Shown piece after piece: positions 14,014 to 21,475 of a stretch of 21,475 nt of DNA. The translations under genes were made by a program, and so were the position numbers. Location of the stretch: assembly GCA_011046315.1 (NCBI GenBank), contig DSAU01000500.1, positions 1 to 21,475 on the forward strand, in the 5' to 3' direction. The stretch is from a bacterium. Its GTDB lineage: Bacteria > Zhuqueibacterota > Zhuqueibacteria > Thermofontimicrobiales > Thermofontimicrobiaceae. The notes under the pieces are model-generated. The model saw only the letters and a list, made by a program, of their open reading frames with translations. It was not told the DNA's origin and did no database searches. Each line of letters starts with the position of its first letter. The stretch's first letter is position 1.

Positions 14014-15633
14014 GTGAAAAAAATATGCTGGATTAGCCTGCTGCTCATTTTGCTGAGTCTGCAGTTCAATTGTGCACCGCCACCGCCGCTGGAAGAGAAG
14101 CCGCTGCCGGTTCCAATCGAGTCGCCGCTGGTGAGAATCGGCCTGGCAGAGAACCTGACATCATTGGAATTTACTTCAAACGGCAAAATAGAAATTTATG
14201 ATCAGGATCAATTGATCGCTAATATCCTGGGTTGGGATCAGAAATGGGTGGTAGATATTCGAAACACGCAACCAGCAACCATCGTCTATCGGCTACGCTA
14301 TTTGGAGACATTGGACGGGCGCGATGCTCTGGAAAAATATCAATCACTAAAAAGTCAGGGACTGCCCGTAGTGCTTGAGCGCATCAAAAAGAGAATTTTT
14401 CATGACGCTGCATTACAGACTCGCACTTTTTATTGGATTCTGCATCAGTCTGAATTTGAAAACCAGGATGAGGTTTACCGCCATCAATGGCAGCGAAACG
14501 ATAAATCCAAAGGAGTTGCTCAACCGTTGATCAAAACACCGCCGCAGGGGGAGCTGATTATTACCAACCGGGAAAGCGGCGACCAATACCGCGCTTCACG
14601 GATTATGACAATTCGCGGGGAACAGTTTTCCTTGACCCTGCCCGCAGGTGAAGGTTATCACTTTGAACAGCAACTAACGCGCCGTTATCACGATCAGCTC
14701 AATCTGGTCATCGATCGGTTCGGCAAGCTGACCGTGGTCAACATTATTCCCATCGAGACTTATCTCATCGGCGTGGTCGGTTCGGAGATGCAGGAAAAAT
14801 TCCCCCTCGAGGCGCTAAAAGCCCAGGCAGTTGCGGCGCGCTGTTATACCATAGCGCAAATCGGAAAGCAGCATCAGTTGTCACCATTTGATCTGTGCGA
14901 TGAAGTCCACTGTCATGTTTACGGAGGTATCGATCGCGAATCACCACGTGTGTCTCAGGCTGTGGCGCAAACCCACGGCAGAGTCCTGATCCACAACAAT
15001 AAAATCTGCGACACGTTTTACGCCGGTGTGTGCGGAGGTCATTCGGAAAATAACGAAAATGTCTGGCCCGGCGAGCCTCAGATTTATCTGCAAGGCCGGC
15101 CCGATGCAAATATCAAAAAATTTCCAGCAGATTTTTTTAAAGATGAAAGCAATGTCCGACGCTGGATTGAAAGCAGCCCCAATGTGTTTTGCAACACCCA
15201 ACAGGGTGATGTTCCGGATTATCTCAATTACACCGTCAAATATTTTCGCTGGTCGCAGCGTTATTCACAACATGAAATTTCCCAAATTATCCGCCGCAAA
15301 ACCGGCGAGAATATCGGCAGACTGCTGGAAATCGTTCCAGTGGAGAGAGGGGTTTCCGGTCGATTAAAAAAAATAGAGTTTATCGGAGATAAAAAGAAGA
15401 TCATCATCGAGGGCGAACTTAATATCCGCAAATCATTGTCCGATAATTATCTCTACAGTTCTTGCTTTGTGATAGATCGCGAAGGAAGCGAGTTTATTAT
15501 CAAAGGCGCAGGCTGGGGACATGGCGTGGGAATGTGTCAAACCGGCGCTGCAATGCGAGCTCTTGAGGGGCATAGTTATCAAAAAATACTCAAACACTAT
15601 TATCAACATGCTGAGCTGGTTAAATTATATTGA
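14014..15633 (+). CDS. SpoIID/LytB-domain lipoprotein, probable peptidoglycan-modifying enzyme
   Basis: A 539-residue envelope protein. MKKICWISLLLILLSLQFNC is a signal with Cys20 as the likely lipid site (Asn at -1 is unusual), followed by a proline-rich linker. Residues about 38-225 include predicted beta strands of a SPOR/Ig-like accessory region that I cannot name. Residues about 228-539 are the SpoIID domain: VNIIPIETYLIGVVGSEM (catalytic-type Glu258), FPLEALKAQAVAARCYTIA, YAGVCGGHSENNENVW (336-351) and the C-terminal GAGWGHGVGMCQTGA (498-512) and HYY motifs. SpoIID of spore-formers is a lytic transglycosylase acting on stem-peptide-free glycan; non-sporulating homologues (LytB) are thought to act in wall turnover or enhance amidases. 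The GTG at 14014 is chosen for its CGGAG 7 bases upstream and clean signal; a GTG at 13996 would add six residues. Confidence 0.88.
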   Translation: MKKICWISLLLILLSLQFNCAPPPPLEEKPLPVPIESPLVRIGLAENLTSLEFTSNGKIEIYDQDQLIANILGWDQKWVVDIRNTQPATIVYRLRYLETLDGRDALEKYQSLKSQGLPVVLERIKKRIFHDAALQTRTFYWILHQSEFENQDEVYRHQWQRNDKSKGVAQPLIKTPPQGELIITNRESGDQYRASRIMTIRGEQFSLTLPAGEGYHFEQQLTRRYHDQLNLVIDRFGKLTVVNIIPIETYLIGVVGSEMQEKFPLEALKAQAVAARCYTIAQIGKQHQLSPFDLCDEVHCHVYGGIDRESPRVSQAVAQTHGRVLIHNNKICDTFYAGVCGGHSENNENVWPGEPQIYLQGRPDANIKKFPADFFKDESNVRRWIESSPNVFCNTQQGDVPDYLNYTVKYFRWSQRYSQHEISQIIRRKTGENIGRLLEIVPVERGVSGRLKKIEFIGDKKKIIIEGELNIRKSLSDNYLYSSCFVIDREGSEFIIKGAGWGHGVGMCQTGAAMRALEGHSYQKILKHYYQHAELVKLY

Positions 15634-15637
15634 TGCA

Positions 15638-15685
15638 GGTGATTGGTTAGTGGTGAGCGGTCATTGGTGATTGGTGAGTGGTGAG
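15638..15685. repeat. Two-copy tandem repeat, GGTGATTGGT(T/G)AGTGGTGAG
   Basis: GGTGATTGGTTAGTGGTGAG (15638-15657) recurs as GGTGATTGGTGAGTGGTGAG (15666-15685), with period 28 and one change. GT-rich and purely intergenic, between the SpoIID-like gene and the metalloenzyme. It could be a slippage-prone microsatellite-like repeat. Confidence 0.65.
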
Positions 15686-15767
15686 TAGGTCCAATAACAT
15701 CCCTGGTACCTTGCTATTCCTGGGGCATGGACGTTTCCAGCGGAACAAATAATATGAAGTTAACAAA

Positions 15768-16706
15768 GTGAGAATCTTATTCATTTTTATCGACGGTGTG
15801 GGGATCGGTAAAAACGACCCTCTGAAAAATCCATGTGCGCTGCCGGGTATCCGATTGTTCAATCATTTTTGTGCTGAAAAATTTCCCAAGCGGTTGCTTT
15901 ATGGCGGCGTGATTAAGCCGATTGATGCCCAGTTGGGCACCGCCGGATTTCCGCAAAGTGCGACCGGCCAGACAGCGATTTTCACCGGTAAAAATGTTGC
16001 CCGTATACTGGGAAAACACCTCAGCGGCTTTCCCAACAACAAATTGCGAGAGTTGCTGACGCAATACTCCATTTTACATCGAATCACACAACTGGGGAAA
16101 AAAGCAGGCTTTATCAACGCTTATCGCCCTATTTTTTTTGATCAAGGACCCGAGAAATTAATTCGATTCCTCTCGGTTACCAGCATCATGAATTGGAAAG
16201 CTGGACTCAAATTCTTTGACTTTGATGATCTGCATCGAGGGTGCTGTATTTATCATGATTTTAGCAACCAAGAATTAATCAAAAAAGGATTCAACGTCAG
16301 AGAATTTTCGCCGGAACGCGCCGCCCAAATTCTGACATCCGCCAGTCGAGAGTTTGATTTTCTGCTGTATGAATATTTTAAGACCGATTACGCCGGACAT
16401 TCACAAAATATGGCTTACGCGGTAGATTTGCTCGGACGGCTCGAAGCTTTTCTGCTAAATGTTATCCAACGGATCGATTTGGACGAGACGTTGTTCATCA
16501 TTACCAGTGACCATGGCAATATTGAAGATTTGACGCTCAAATCACACACCCTTAATCCGGTACCGCTGATGGTTTGGGGAAAAGGCAACACTGAATTTGT
16601 AAAGCAAGTAGATTCAGTTTTGGATATTACACCCACAATTCTGAAATTTTTATCATCAGGGGAGTTCTCTGAAAGTGAATCCGTTAAAATTGTTGGAACA
16701 AGTTGA
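15768..16706 (+). CDS. Alkaline-phosphatase-superfamily metalloenzyme (iPGM/phosphopentomutase-like core)
   Basis: A 312-residue protein with the two-metal phosphatase/mutase core: Asp9 (FIFIDGVGIG), a serine/threonine nucleophile region SATGQTA (64-70), Asp207 and His211 (TDYAGH), Asp248-His249 (TSDHGN) and His260. This is the ligand set of cofactor-independent phosphoglycerate mutases, phosphopentomutases and alkaline phosphatases. It lacks the large inserted domain of true iPGM (about 510 residues), so the substrate is unknown; a phosphomonoesterase or mutase is plausible. The GTG start is forced, since an in-frame stop lies 18 bases upstream (15750). A five-codon ATG...TGA mini-ORF (15754-15771) overlaps this start as GTGA, which may allow coupled initiation, as no good ribosome site is visible. 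No signal peptide, so probably cytoplasmic. It lies 95 bases before uvrA on the same strand. Confidence 0.8.
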   Translation: MRILFIFIDGVGIGKNDPLKNPCALPGIRLFNHFCAEKFPKRLLYGGVIKPIDAQLGTAGFPQSATGQTAIFTGKNVARILGKHLSGFPNNKLRELLTQYSILHRITQLGKKAGFINAYRPIFFDQGPEKLIRFLSVTSIMNWKAGLKFFDFDDLHRGCCIYHDFSNQELIKKGFNVREFSPERAAQILTSASREFDFLLYEYFKTDYAGHSQNMAYAVDLLGRLEAFLLNVIQRIDLDETLFIITSDHGNIEDLTLKSHTLNPVPLMVWGKGNTEFVKQVDSVLDITPTILKFLSSGEFSESESVKIVGTS

Positions 16707-16801
16707 AAACGGGTTCGTTAATTTAAACTTGATTTTGGAAATATTTTAATCCATGGACAAATTAAAGACTATTAATCTCACCTTTTTATGAAATTATTGA
16801 A

Positions 16802-19669
16802 ATGACCGAACGAAGAAACATTCTAATTAAAGGCGCCCGTGAGCACAATTTAAAAAACATCGACCTGGAGATTCCCAGAGATAAATTTGTCGTCATCACC
16901 GGTCTTTCCGGGTCGGGAAAATCTTCGCTGGCGTTTGATACGCTTTACGCCGAGGGTCAACGCCGCTATGTGGAATCGCTGTCGGCGTATGCCCGTCAAT
17001 TTCTCGGTCTGATGGAGAAACCGGATGTTGACTATATTGAAGGGCTTTCTCCGGCGATCTCAATCGAACAGCGTTCCGCCGGCAAAAATCCCAGGTCAAC
17101 CGTTGGCACAGTCACCGAAATTTACGACTATCTGCGATTGTTGTTCGCCCGCATCGGCAAACCCTACTGTTATAATTGCGGTAAACCAATCCAGCGACAG
17201 ACAGTCCAGCAAATTGTGGATCAGGTGATGTGTCTTTCGCGGGGAGCAAAAATACAGGTGCTGGCGCCGGTGGTTCGCGGCAGGAAAGGCGAGTACCGTG
17301 AAATTTTTGAAGAGGCGCGCCGTGATGGTTTCGTCCGCGTTCGGGTGGACGGAAAAATGATGGAACTGGAACAAGACATCGTGCTTGACAAATTCAAAAA
17401 ACACAACATCGAAATTGTCGTCGACCGTCTGGTGATCGAGCCGCAAATCGTCAGTCGCCTGACCGAATCTGTCGAGACTGCGCTTCAGTTGGCGTCCGGA
17501 ATCGTTTTAATACATCAAATCGATGGCGAAGATTTGTTTTTTAGCGAACAATTTGCCTGTATCGAATGCGGTATTTCCTACGAAGAACTGGCGCCGCGGA
17601 TGTTTTCTTTCAATAGTCCTTATGGCGCCTGTCCCACTTGCAAAGGACTGGGCACAACCATGGAGATTGACCCGGATCTGATCGTCCCTGATAAAAATTT
17701 GTCGCTCAATCAGGGCGCTCTCAAACCCTGGGGCGAAATGCGCGAGGGTTGGTATTTCACCCAATTGAAAGCCGTGGCTGAAAAATACGGGTTCAGCCTT
17801 GACATACCGTTTCAACAAATTTCGACAGAACATCAAAACATTATATTTCATGGCTCCGGTAATGAACAAGTGCGTATGATTTATACCCGCAGCAACGGTA
17901 AAACTCACGCCGAATTTACTACTCAGTATGAAGGGATCATCAAAAACCTGGAGCGGCGTTATCATCAAACCACATCCCAATACATTCGCACCTGGATCGA
18001 AAGTTTTATGAACGTCAAACCCTGCGCTGATTGCCACGGGTCGCGCTTAAAGAAAGAATCTCTGGCAGTGCGCATCGGCGCTTTTAATATTTACGAACTG
18101 TCCCAATTCTCAATTAAAAAGGCAAGCAATTTTTTTAAAACGATGAAATTGAACAAACGTGAGCTGAAAATCGCCCATCAAATTTTAAAGGAAATCAACG
18201 CCCGGCTACATTTTCTGATCAATGTTGGATTGGATTATCTGACGCTACACCGCTCCGCCGGCAGCCTCTCGGGTGGAGAAGCCCAGCGCATCCGGCTCGC
18301 CACCCAAATCGGTTCCCAGTTGATGGGCGTGCTCTACATTTTGGATGAACCGTCGATCGGTTTGCATCAGCGCGATAATAAAAAACTAATCCAAACGCTG
18401 CTCGATTTGCGGGATCTGGGGAATACCATTATCGTGGTGGAACACGACCAGGAGACCATCCAAAGCGCTGATTTTGTCATCGATCTGGGACCCCGCGCCG
18501 GCGAACATGGTGGCAACATCGTCGCCATCGGCACACCTGATGAAATCTGTCAGAACGAAAATTCAATCACCGGTCAATACCTGTCCGGAAGAAAATCGAT
18601 TCCGATACCGACAAACCGCCGGTCCGGAAACGGTAACTATCTGGAGCTTTTCGGCGCCACCGGCAATAATCTAAAAAAAATCGGCGTAAAAATCCCACTG
18701 GGAGTATTTATCTGCGTCACCGGCGTCTCCGGATCAGGAAAAAGCAGTTTGATTAACGAGACGCTCTATCCGATTTTATTGAGAGAACTTTATCATGGGA
18801 AAAAAATACCGTTGAGTTATGAAAAACTAATCGGTCTGGAAAATATCGACAAAGTAATCGACATCGACCAATCGCCGATCGGTAGAACTCCGCGTTCCAA
18901 CCCGGCGACTTACACCGGTGTTTTTACCCACATCCGCGATTTGTTCGCCCAGTTGCCCGAAGCCAAAATTCGCGGTTACAAGCCCGGCCGTTTCAGTTTC
19001 AATGTCAAAGGTGGGCGCTGCGAAGCCTGCGAAGGCGATGGCATCATCAAAATCGAAATGCACTTTCTGCCCGATATTTACCTGACTTGCGAGGTATGCA
19101 AAGGAAAACGCTACAACCGGGAAACGCTGGAGATAAAATACCGCGGCAAATCAATCGCCGACGTGCTTGATCTATCGGTTTCCCAGGCGTTGGATTTTTT
19201 TAAAAAAATTCCTTCGATTCAACGACGGCTCAAAACATTGGAAGATGTCGGACTTGGCTATATCAAACTGGGACAACAAGCCACGACACTGTCCGGTGGT
19301 GAAGCACAACGGGTTAAATTAGCAAGCGAATTGTCAAAAGTCAGTACCGGACGTACGGTTTACATTCTGGATGAACCGACTACCGGCCTGCACTTTGAAG
19401 ACATCAAAATGCTGCTTAACGTCCTGAATCGACTGGTAGATAAAGGCAATACCGTCATCGTTATCGAGCACAATCTGGATGTCATAAAGACCGCCGACTA
19501 TATCATCGATTTAGGCCCGGAAGGTGGCGACGATGGTGGTACAATTGTTGCGAAAGGTACTCCAGAGCTCATTGCAAAAAATAATCACTCCTATACCGGA
19601 CAATTTTTAGTAAAATTGTTAAGTAATCAGAACATCAAAAGCATTCACGAGTTTGAATTACACAAATAA
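16802..19669 (+). CDS. uvrA: UvrA, excinuclease ABC subunit A
   Basis: A 955-residue DNA damage-recognition ATPase of nucleotide excision repair, full length for the family. The first nucleotide-binding domain has Walker A GLSGSGKSS (34-42) and signature LSGGEAQRIRLATQIG (about 488-503) with ILDEPSIGLHQRD after it. The second has Walker A GVSGSGKSS (about 640), signature LSGGEAQRVKLASELS (about 830) and ILDEPTTGLHFED. Zinc modules are CIEC...CPTC (about 253-280) and CEAC...CEVC (about 740-766), which bind zinc and not haem. The UvrB-binding region GEYREIFEEARRDGFVRVRVDG is intact. No strong ribosome site precedes the ATG. The neighbours suggest a general housekeeping cluster and not an SOS-specific locus; I saw no LexA-like palindrome upstream. 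Confidence 0.98.
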   Translation: MTERRNILIKGAREHNLKNIDLEIPRDKFVVITGLSGSGKSSLAFDTLYAEGQRRYVESLSAYARQFLGLMEKPDVDYIEGLSPAISIEQRSAGKNPRSTVGTVTEIYDYLRLLFARIGKPYCYNCGKPIQRQTVQQIVDQVMCLSRGAKIQVLAPVVRGRKGEYREIFEEARRDGFVRVRVDGKMMELEQDIVLDKFKKHNIEIVVDRLVIEPQIVSRLTESVETALQLASGIVLIHQIDGEDLFFSEQFACIECGISYEELAPRMFSFNSPYGACPTCKGLGTTMEIDPDLIVPDKNLSLNQGALKPWGEMREGWYFTQLKAVAEKYGFSLDIPFQQISTEHQNIIFHGSGNEQVRMIYTRSNGKTHAEFTTQYEGIIKNLERRYHQTTSQYIRTWIESFMNVKPCADCHGSRLKKESLAVRIGAFNIYELSQFSIKKASNFFKTMKLNKRELKIAHQILKEINARLHFLINVGLDYLTLHRSAGSLSGGEAQRIRLATQIGSQLMGVLYILDEPSIGLHQRDNKKLIQTLLDLRDLGNTIIVVEHDQETIQSADFVIDLGPRAGEHGGNIVAIGTPDEICQNENSITGQYLSGRKSIPIPTNRRSGNGNYLELFGATGNNLKKIGVKIPLGVFICVTGVSGSGKSSLINETLYPILLRELYHGKKIPLSYEKLIGLENIDKVIDIDQSPIGRTPRSNPATYTGVFTHIRDLFAQLPEAKIRGYKPGRFSFNVKGGRCEACEGDGIIKIEMHFLPDIYLTCEVCKGKRYNRETLEIKYRGKSIADVLDLSVSQALDFFKKIPSIQRRLKTLEDVGLGYIKLGQQATTLSGGEAQRVKLASELSKVSTGRTVYILDEPTTGLHFEDIKMLLNVLNRLVDKGNTVIVIEHNLDVIKTADYIIDLGPEGGDDGGTIVAKGTPELIAKNNHSYTGQFLVKLLSNQNIKSIHEFELHK

Positions 19670-19850
19670 TTACTCGACTTTTTTGCTTGATATTCGTTAT
19701 GTTTTCACTGTGATCATGCAATAAAAATCAACAACCTGGGTGAAATTCACGAAAAGGTTCTCAGGGGGAAGTTAGGAGTGAGTTGTTGACAATCACATAA
19801 AACCAATTATCATTCAAAATGGTCTGACAACTATCGTGAGGAAACATGTC

Positions 19851-20396
19851 GTGAAAAGCTTTTTCATACCCAAAAAAATTGTCGTTCCCGCAACGGCTGA
19901 TTCTCTGCCTCGCATTCGAGAATTTATTACCAAAGTTGGTAAACGTTACCGGTTATCCAAACATGAGATCAACGCGTTCAAAATTTCCATTGACGAAGCC
20001 TGCACCAACATCATCAAACACGGTTATCAGGACAACAGCGGTAACATCAAATTGCGAGTTTCAATTGGCGTGGATCAAATGATCGTCGAACTGATCGATC
20101 AGGGAAAAAGCTTTGACCCCAATCTGGTATGCGAAGCCAATGTTCAGGATTACGTTAGCAGCGGTAAAAAAGGCGGTCTGGGAATATTTATCATGCGAAA
20201 ATTTTTGGATGCGATTGATTATGAAGTAACATCGATTGGAAATATTCTCCGCTTAACTAAACAGAGACAGCAGGTTGCACGTAACCGCGACCAACAACAT
20301 TTTAGCGCTACATTCAAAAAATTCAAATCCAGATTGTTTTTCAACAATTATAATTCGCAGATGATTTGCTGTGGTGAATTTTTACTTCTGACATAA
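19851..20396 (+). CDS. RsbW/SpoIIAB-like anti-sigma factor kinase
   Basis: A 181-residue GHKL-fold ATPase of the kind that binds sigma factors or phosphorylates STAS-domain antagonists in partner-switching circuits. Motifs: N-box DEACTNIIKHGY (48-59; Glu49, Asn53), G1 IDQGKSFDP (82-90) and G2 GKKGGLGIFIMRKFLD (105-120). The typical domain ends near residue 135; about 45 further residues rich in Lys, Arg, Gln, Phe and Asn follow and match nothing I know. The GTG at 19851 has GAGGAAA 5-7 bases upstream; a GTG at 19836 would add five residues. The end overlaps the convergent fpg gene by 15 bases. No STAS protein or PP2C phosphatase gene lies in the window, so its partners are elsewhere. A 181-base gap separates it from uvrA, so it probably has its own promoter. 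Confidence 0.85.
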   Translation: MKSFFIPKKIVVPATADSLPRIREFITKVGKRYRLSKHEINAFKISIDEACTNIIKHGYQDNSGNIKLRVSIGVDQMIVELIDQGKSFDPNLVCEANVQDYVSSGKKGGLGIFIMRKFLDAIDYEVTSIGNILRLTKQRQQVARNRDQQHFSATFKKFKSRLFFNNYNSQMICCGEFLLLT

Positions 20397-21212
20397 CTTG
20401 CAGTAAAAACTGCTCCGCTGCTTTTGCCGTAACTTTTGCAGCGGCGCGCCACATCCTGGACAGGGATCTCCGGTTCGATTATAAACCAAAATCATGTTTT
20501 GAAACTCACCTTCGATATTGTACAAGCTGCGAAAATTTTGTTTACCATCTCCGAGAGAGGTTCCCATTTTATCGATGGCAAGCCGTAACACCGAAGAAAT
20601 CTTTTTGAAAAGCATCCTTATTTCGGAAGGCTTGAGCGTATTTACCTTCCGCAAAGGATGAATATGAGAGCGAAATAAAATTTCATTGGCGTAAATATTG
20701 CCGATACCGGCTACCTTTTTCTGGTCCATCAGAAATGATTTTGCATCCAGTGTTGACCGCCGGATCAATTCGCGGAAATGTTTCAGGTTCCATTCTTTGC
20801 TCAGCGGTTCGACGCCGATTCTCGCCTTCCATAAATTCCTGGTTTCACAATTAAAATATGTCAACCTTCCCAGGGCGCGTGTATCACTGAATATCAATAC
20901 ACTTCCGGATTTGAAATAAAACACAGTACGTGAATAAACATCGATCCGCGGCTCACTATCATACCAGCTCAATTTCCCGGTCATCCGCAGATGAATGATT
21001 AATTGACCATCATCATCAAAGTCCATCGAAATAAATTTTGCAAAACGATCAACAGCCGTGATTTGCTTATTTATCAATTGCGCCTGCACCTGGGCGGGGT
21101 TGTTCTGTTTCCACTGTTGAGGACGCAAAATGTCTACTTTCTCAATTATCTGTCCGATTAATTTTGGGCGCAATTGTCGGACGATTGTTTCAACTTCGGG
21201 CAATTCCGGCAT
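20382..21212 (-). CDS. mutM: Formamidopyrimidine-DNA glycosylase (Fpg/MutM)
   Basis: A 276-residue base-excision repair glycosylase/AP lyase that removes oxidised purines such as 8-oxoguanine and FapyG. After Met removal the N-terminal Pro2 is the nucleophile and Glu3 the acid, in MPELPEVETIVRQL. Also visible are Lys59 in DRFAKF, the RMTGKL loop (76-81) with its void-filling Met, the helix-two-turn-helix MDQKKVAGIGNIYANEILF (162-180) and a C-terminal zinc finger with Cys251, Cys254, Cys271 and Cys274. The sequence MDQKKVAGIGNIYA and KxxGxxR-free zinc loop favour Fpg over endonuclease VIII. AGAGGA lies 5 bases before the ATG. It converges on the anti-sigma kinase gene, with 15 shared bases. 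Protection against oxidative damage suits a redox-active, haem-rich cell, but the gene is widespread. Confidence 0.96.
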   Translation of the reverse strand: MPELPEVETIVRQLRPKLIGQIIEKVDILRPQQWKQNNPAQVQAQLINKQITAVDRFAKFISMDFDDDGQLIIHLRMTGKLSWYDSEPRIDVYSRTVFYFKSGSVLIFSDTRALGRLTYFNCETRNLWKARIGVEPLSKEWNLKHFRELIRRSTLDAKSFLMDQKKVAGIGNIYANEILFRSHIHPLRKVNTLKPSEIRMLFKKISSVLRLAIDKMGTSLGDGKQNFRSLYNIEGEFQNMILVYNRTGDPCPGCGAPLQKLRQKQRSSFYCKLCQK

Positions 21213-21264
21213 TGTTTCCTCTCAAATTGTTTGGCTCAATTTTGTTCAAAAAAATTAGCAAAAT

Positions 21265-21368
21265 ACTGATGCCATCGCTTTACATCCAGACCATTTTGTT
21301 AAATGTAACTTTTTTCAAATTAACAAACCAATTGCATCGATTGGATCAAATTGAGCGATGGCATCAGT
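21265..21368. repeat. 104-bp MITE-like element with 15-bp terminal inverted repeats (copy B)
   Basis: ACTGATGCCATCGCT (21265-21279) and AGCGATGGCATCAGT (21354-21368) are perfect reverse complements around 74 AT-rich bases. Length and ends match copy A (1963-2065), but I could align no convincing stretch of the interiors in either orientation. It sits 52 bases upstream of the mutM start and could carry or influence its promoter. Confidence 0.75.
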
Positions 21369-21422
21369 CTATAGTATTACAAGTAAAGTCTTTGTTTTTT
21401 TTGCAAAAGTTTTTAGTCAGCA

Positions 21423-21475
21423 TGTCATTGCGAGCGGAGCGAAGCAATCTTATCAAATATTTAAGAGATTGCTTC
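21423..21475. repeat. REP-like TGTCATTGCGAG element, cut by window end
   Basis: TGTCATTGCGAGCGGAGCGAAGCAATCT begins at 21423. Its last ten bases GAAGCAATCT (21441-21450) pair with AGATTGCTTC (21466-21475) at the very edge, and the pairing would be expected to continue outside. It shares TGTCATTGCGA with the hairpin at 12426. Repeats of this wording are common in intergenic DNA of diverse bacteria. Confidence 0.6.

Noticed and set aside
17555..17645. CXXC motifs in UvrA as possible haem sites
   Set aside because: They lack the following His and are the standard UvrA zinc modules; the protein is cytoplasmic, where c-haem attachment does not occur.
19035..19046. GCGATGGCATCA, a 12-base match to the repeat-family arm, inside uvrA
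   Set aside because: It encodes the conserved GDGII residues of the second UvrA zinc module and has no partner arm, so the match is chance.
1..21475. tRNA, rRNA, riboswitch or transposase/integrase genes
   Set aside because: None was found by reading both strands for conserved arms, acceptor ends or domain motifs; short structured RNAs could still be missed without a covariance search.

Overview
The window looks like chromosomal DNA of an AT-rich Gram-negative bacterium of the FCB group, of the Calditrichota / KSB1 / Ignavibacteriota kind. This rests mainly on the secreted cytochrome at 9492-12074, which ends in a type IX secretion (Por) C-terminal sorting domain opening with the YPNPFNP motif typical of those lineages. 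Lipoproteins with loose lipoboxes and repeat-rich intergenic DNA fit this but do not prove it. No rRNA, tRNA, CRISPR array, phage gene or transposase gene was found.

Layout. 1-1724 (minus): a secreted M14 zinc carboxypeptidase cut by the window edge, preceded by a putative lipoprotein. 1725-2165: repeats. 2166-4952 (minus): a 928-residue membrane protein with 19 c-type haem motifs fused to a cytochrome-b-like membrane domain. 5424-8866 (plus, divergent): a two-component pair made of a membrane histidine kinase whose extracytoplasmic sensor carries one CXXCH haem motif, and an NtrC-type sigma-54 activator. 9125-12074: a lone receiver domain lacking the phosphorylatable Asp, then a secreted 9-haem cytochrome with Ig-like, fibronectin-III-like and T9SS sorting domains. 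12075-12801: a gene-free stretch packed with inverted repeats. 12802-19669: a co-directional housekeeping run of a small membrane protein, era, a SpoIID/LytB lipoprotein, an alkaline-phosphatase-superfamily metalloenzyme and uvrA. 19851-20396: an RsbW-like anti-sigma kinase, convergent with and overlapping fpg/mutM (20382-21212). 21213-21475: more repeats.

Working together. The central 10 kb (2166-12074) reads as an electron-transfer module. A quinone-linked cytochrome b/c wire in the inner membrane and periplasm and a surface-exported multihaem cytochrome flank a signalling pair whose sensor may itself bind haem c. I infer that the kinase senses redox state or a haem ligand and controls one or both cytochrome operons through sigma-54. 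The pseudo-receiver may add a phosphorylation-independent input. This is the most interesting system in the window.

A second theme is a family of dispersed inverted repeats with the core ACTGATGCCATCG: two complete 103-104 bp elements with near-identical 15-16 bp ends but unlike centres, plus two solitary arms. Several other palindromic repeat types sit in the same gaps.
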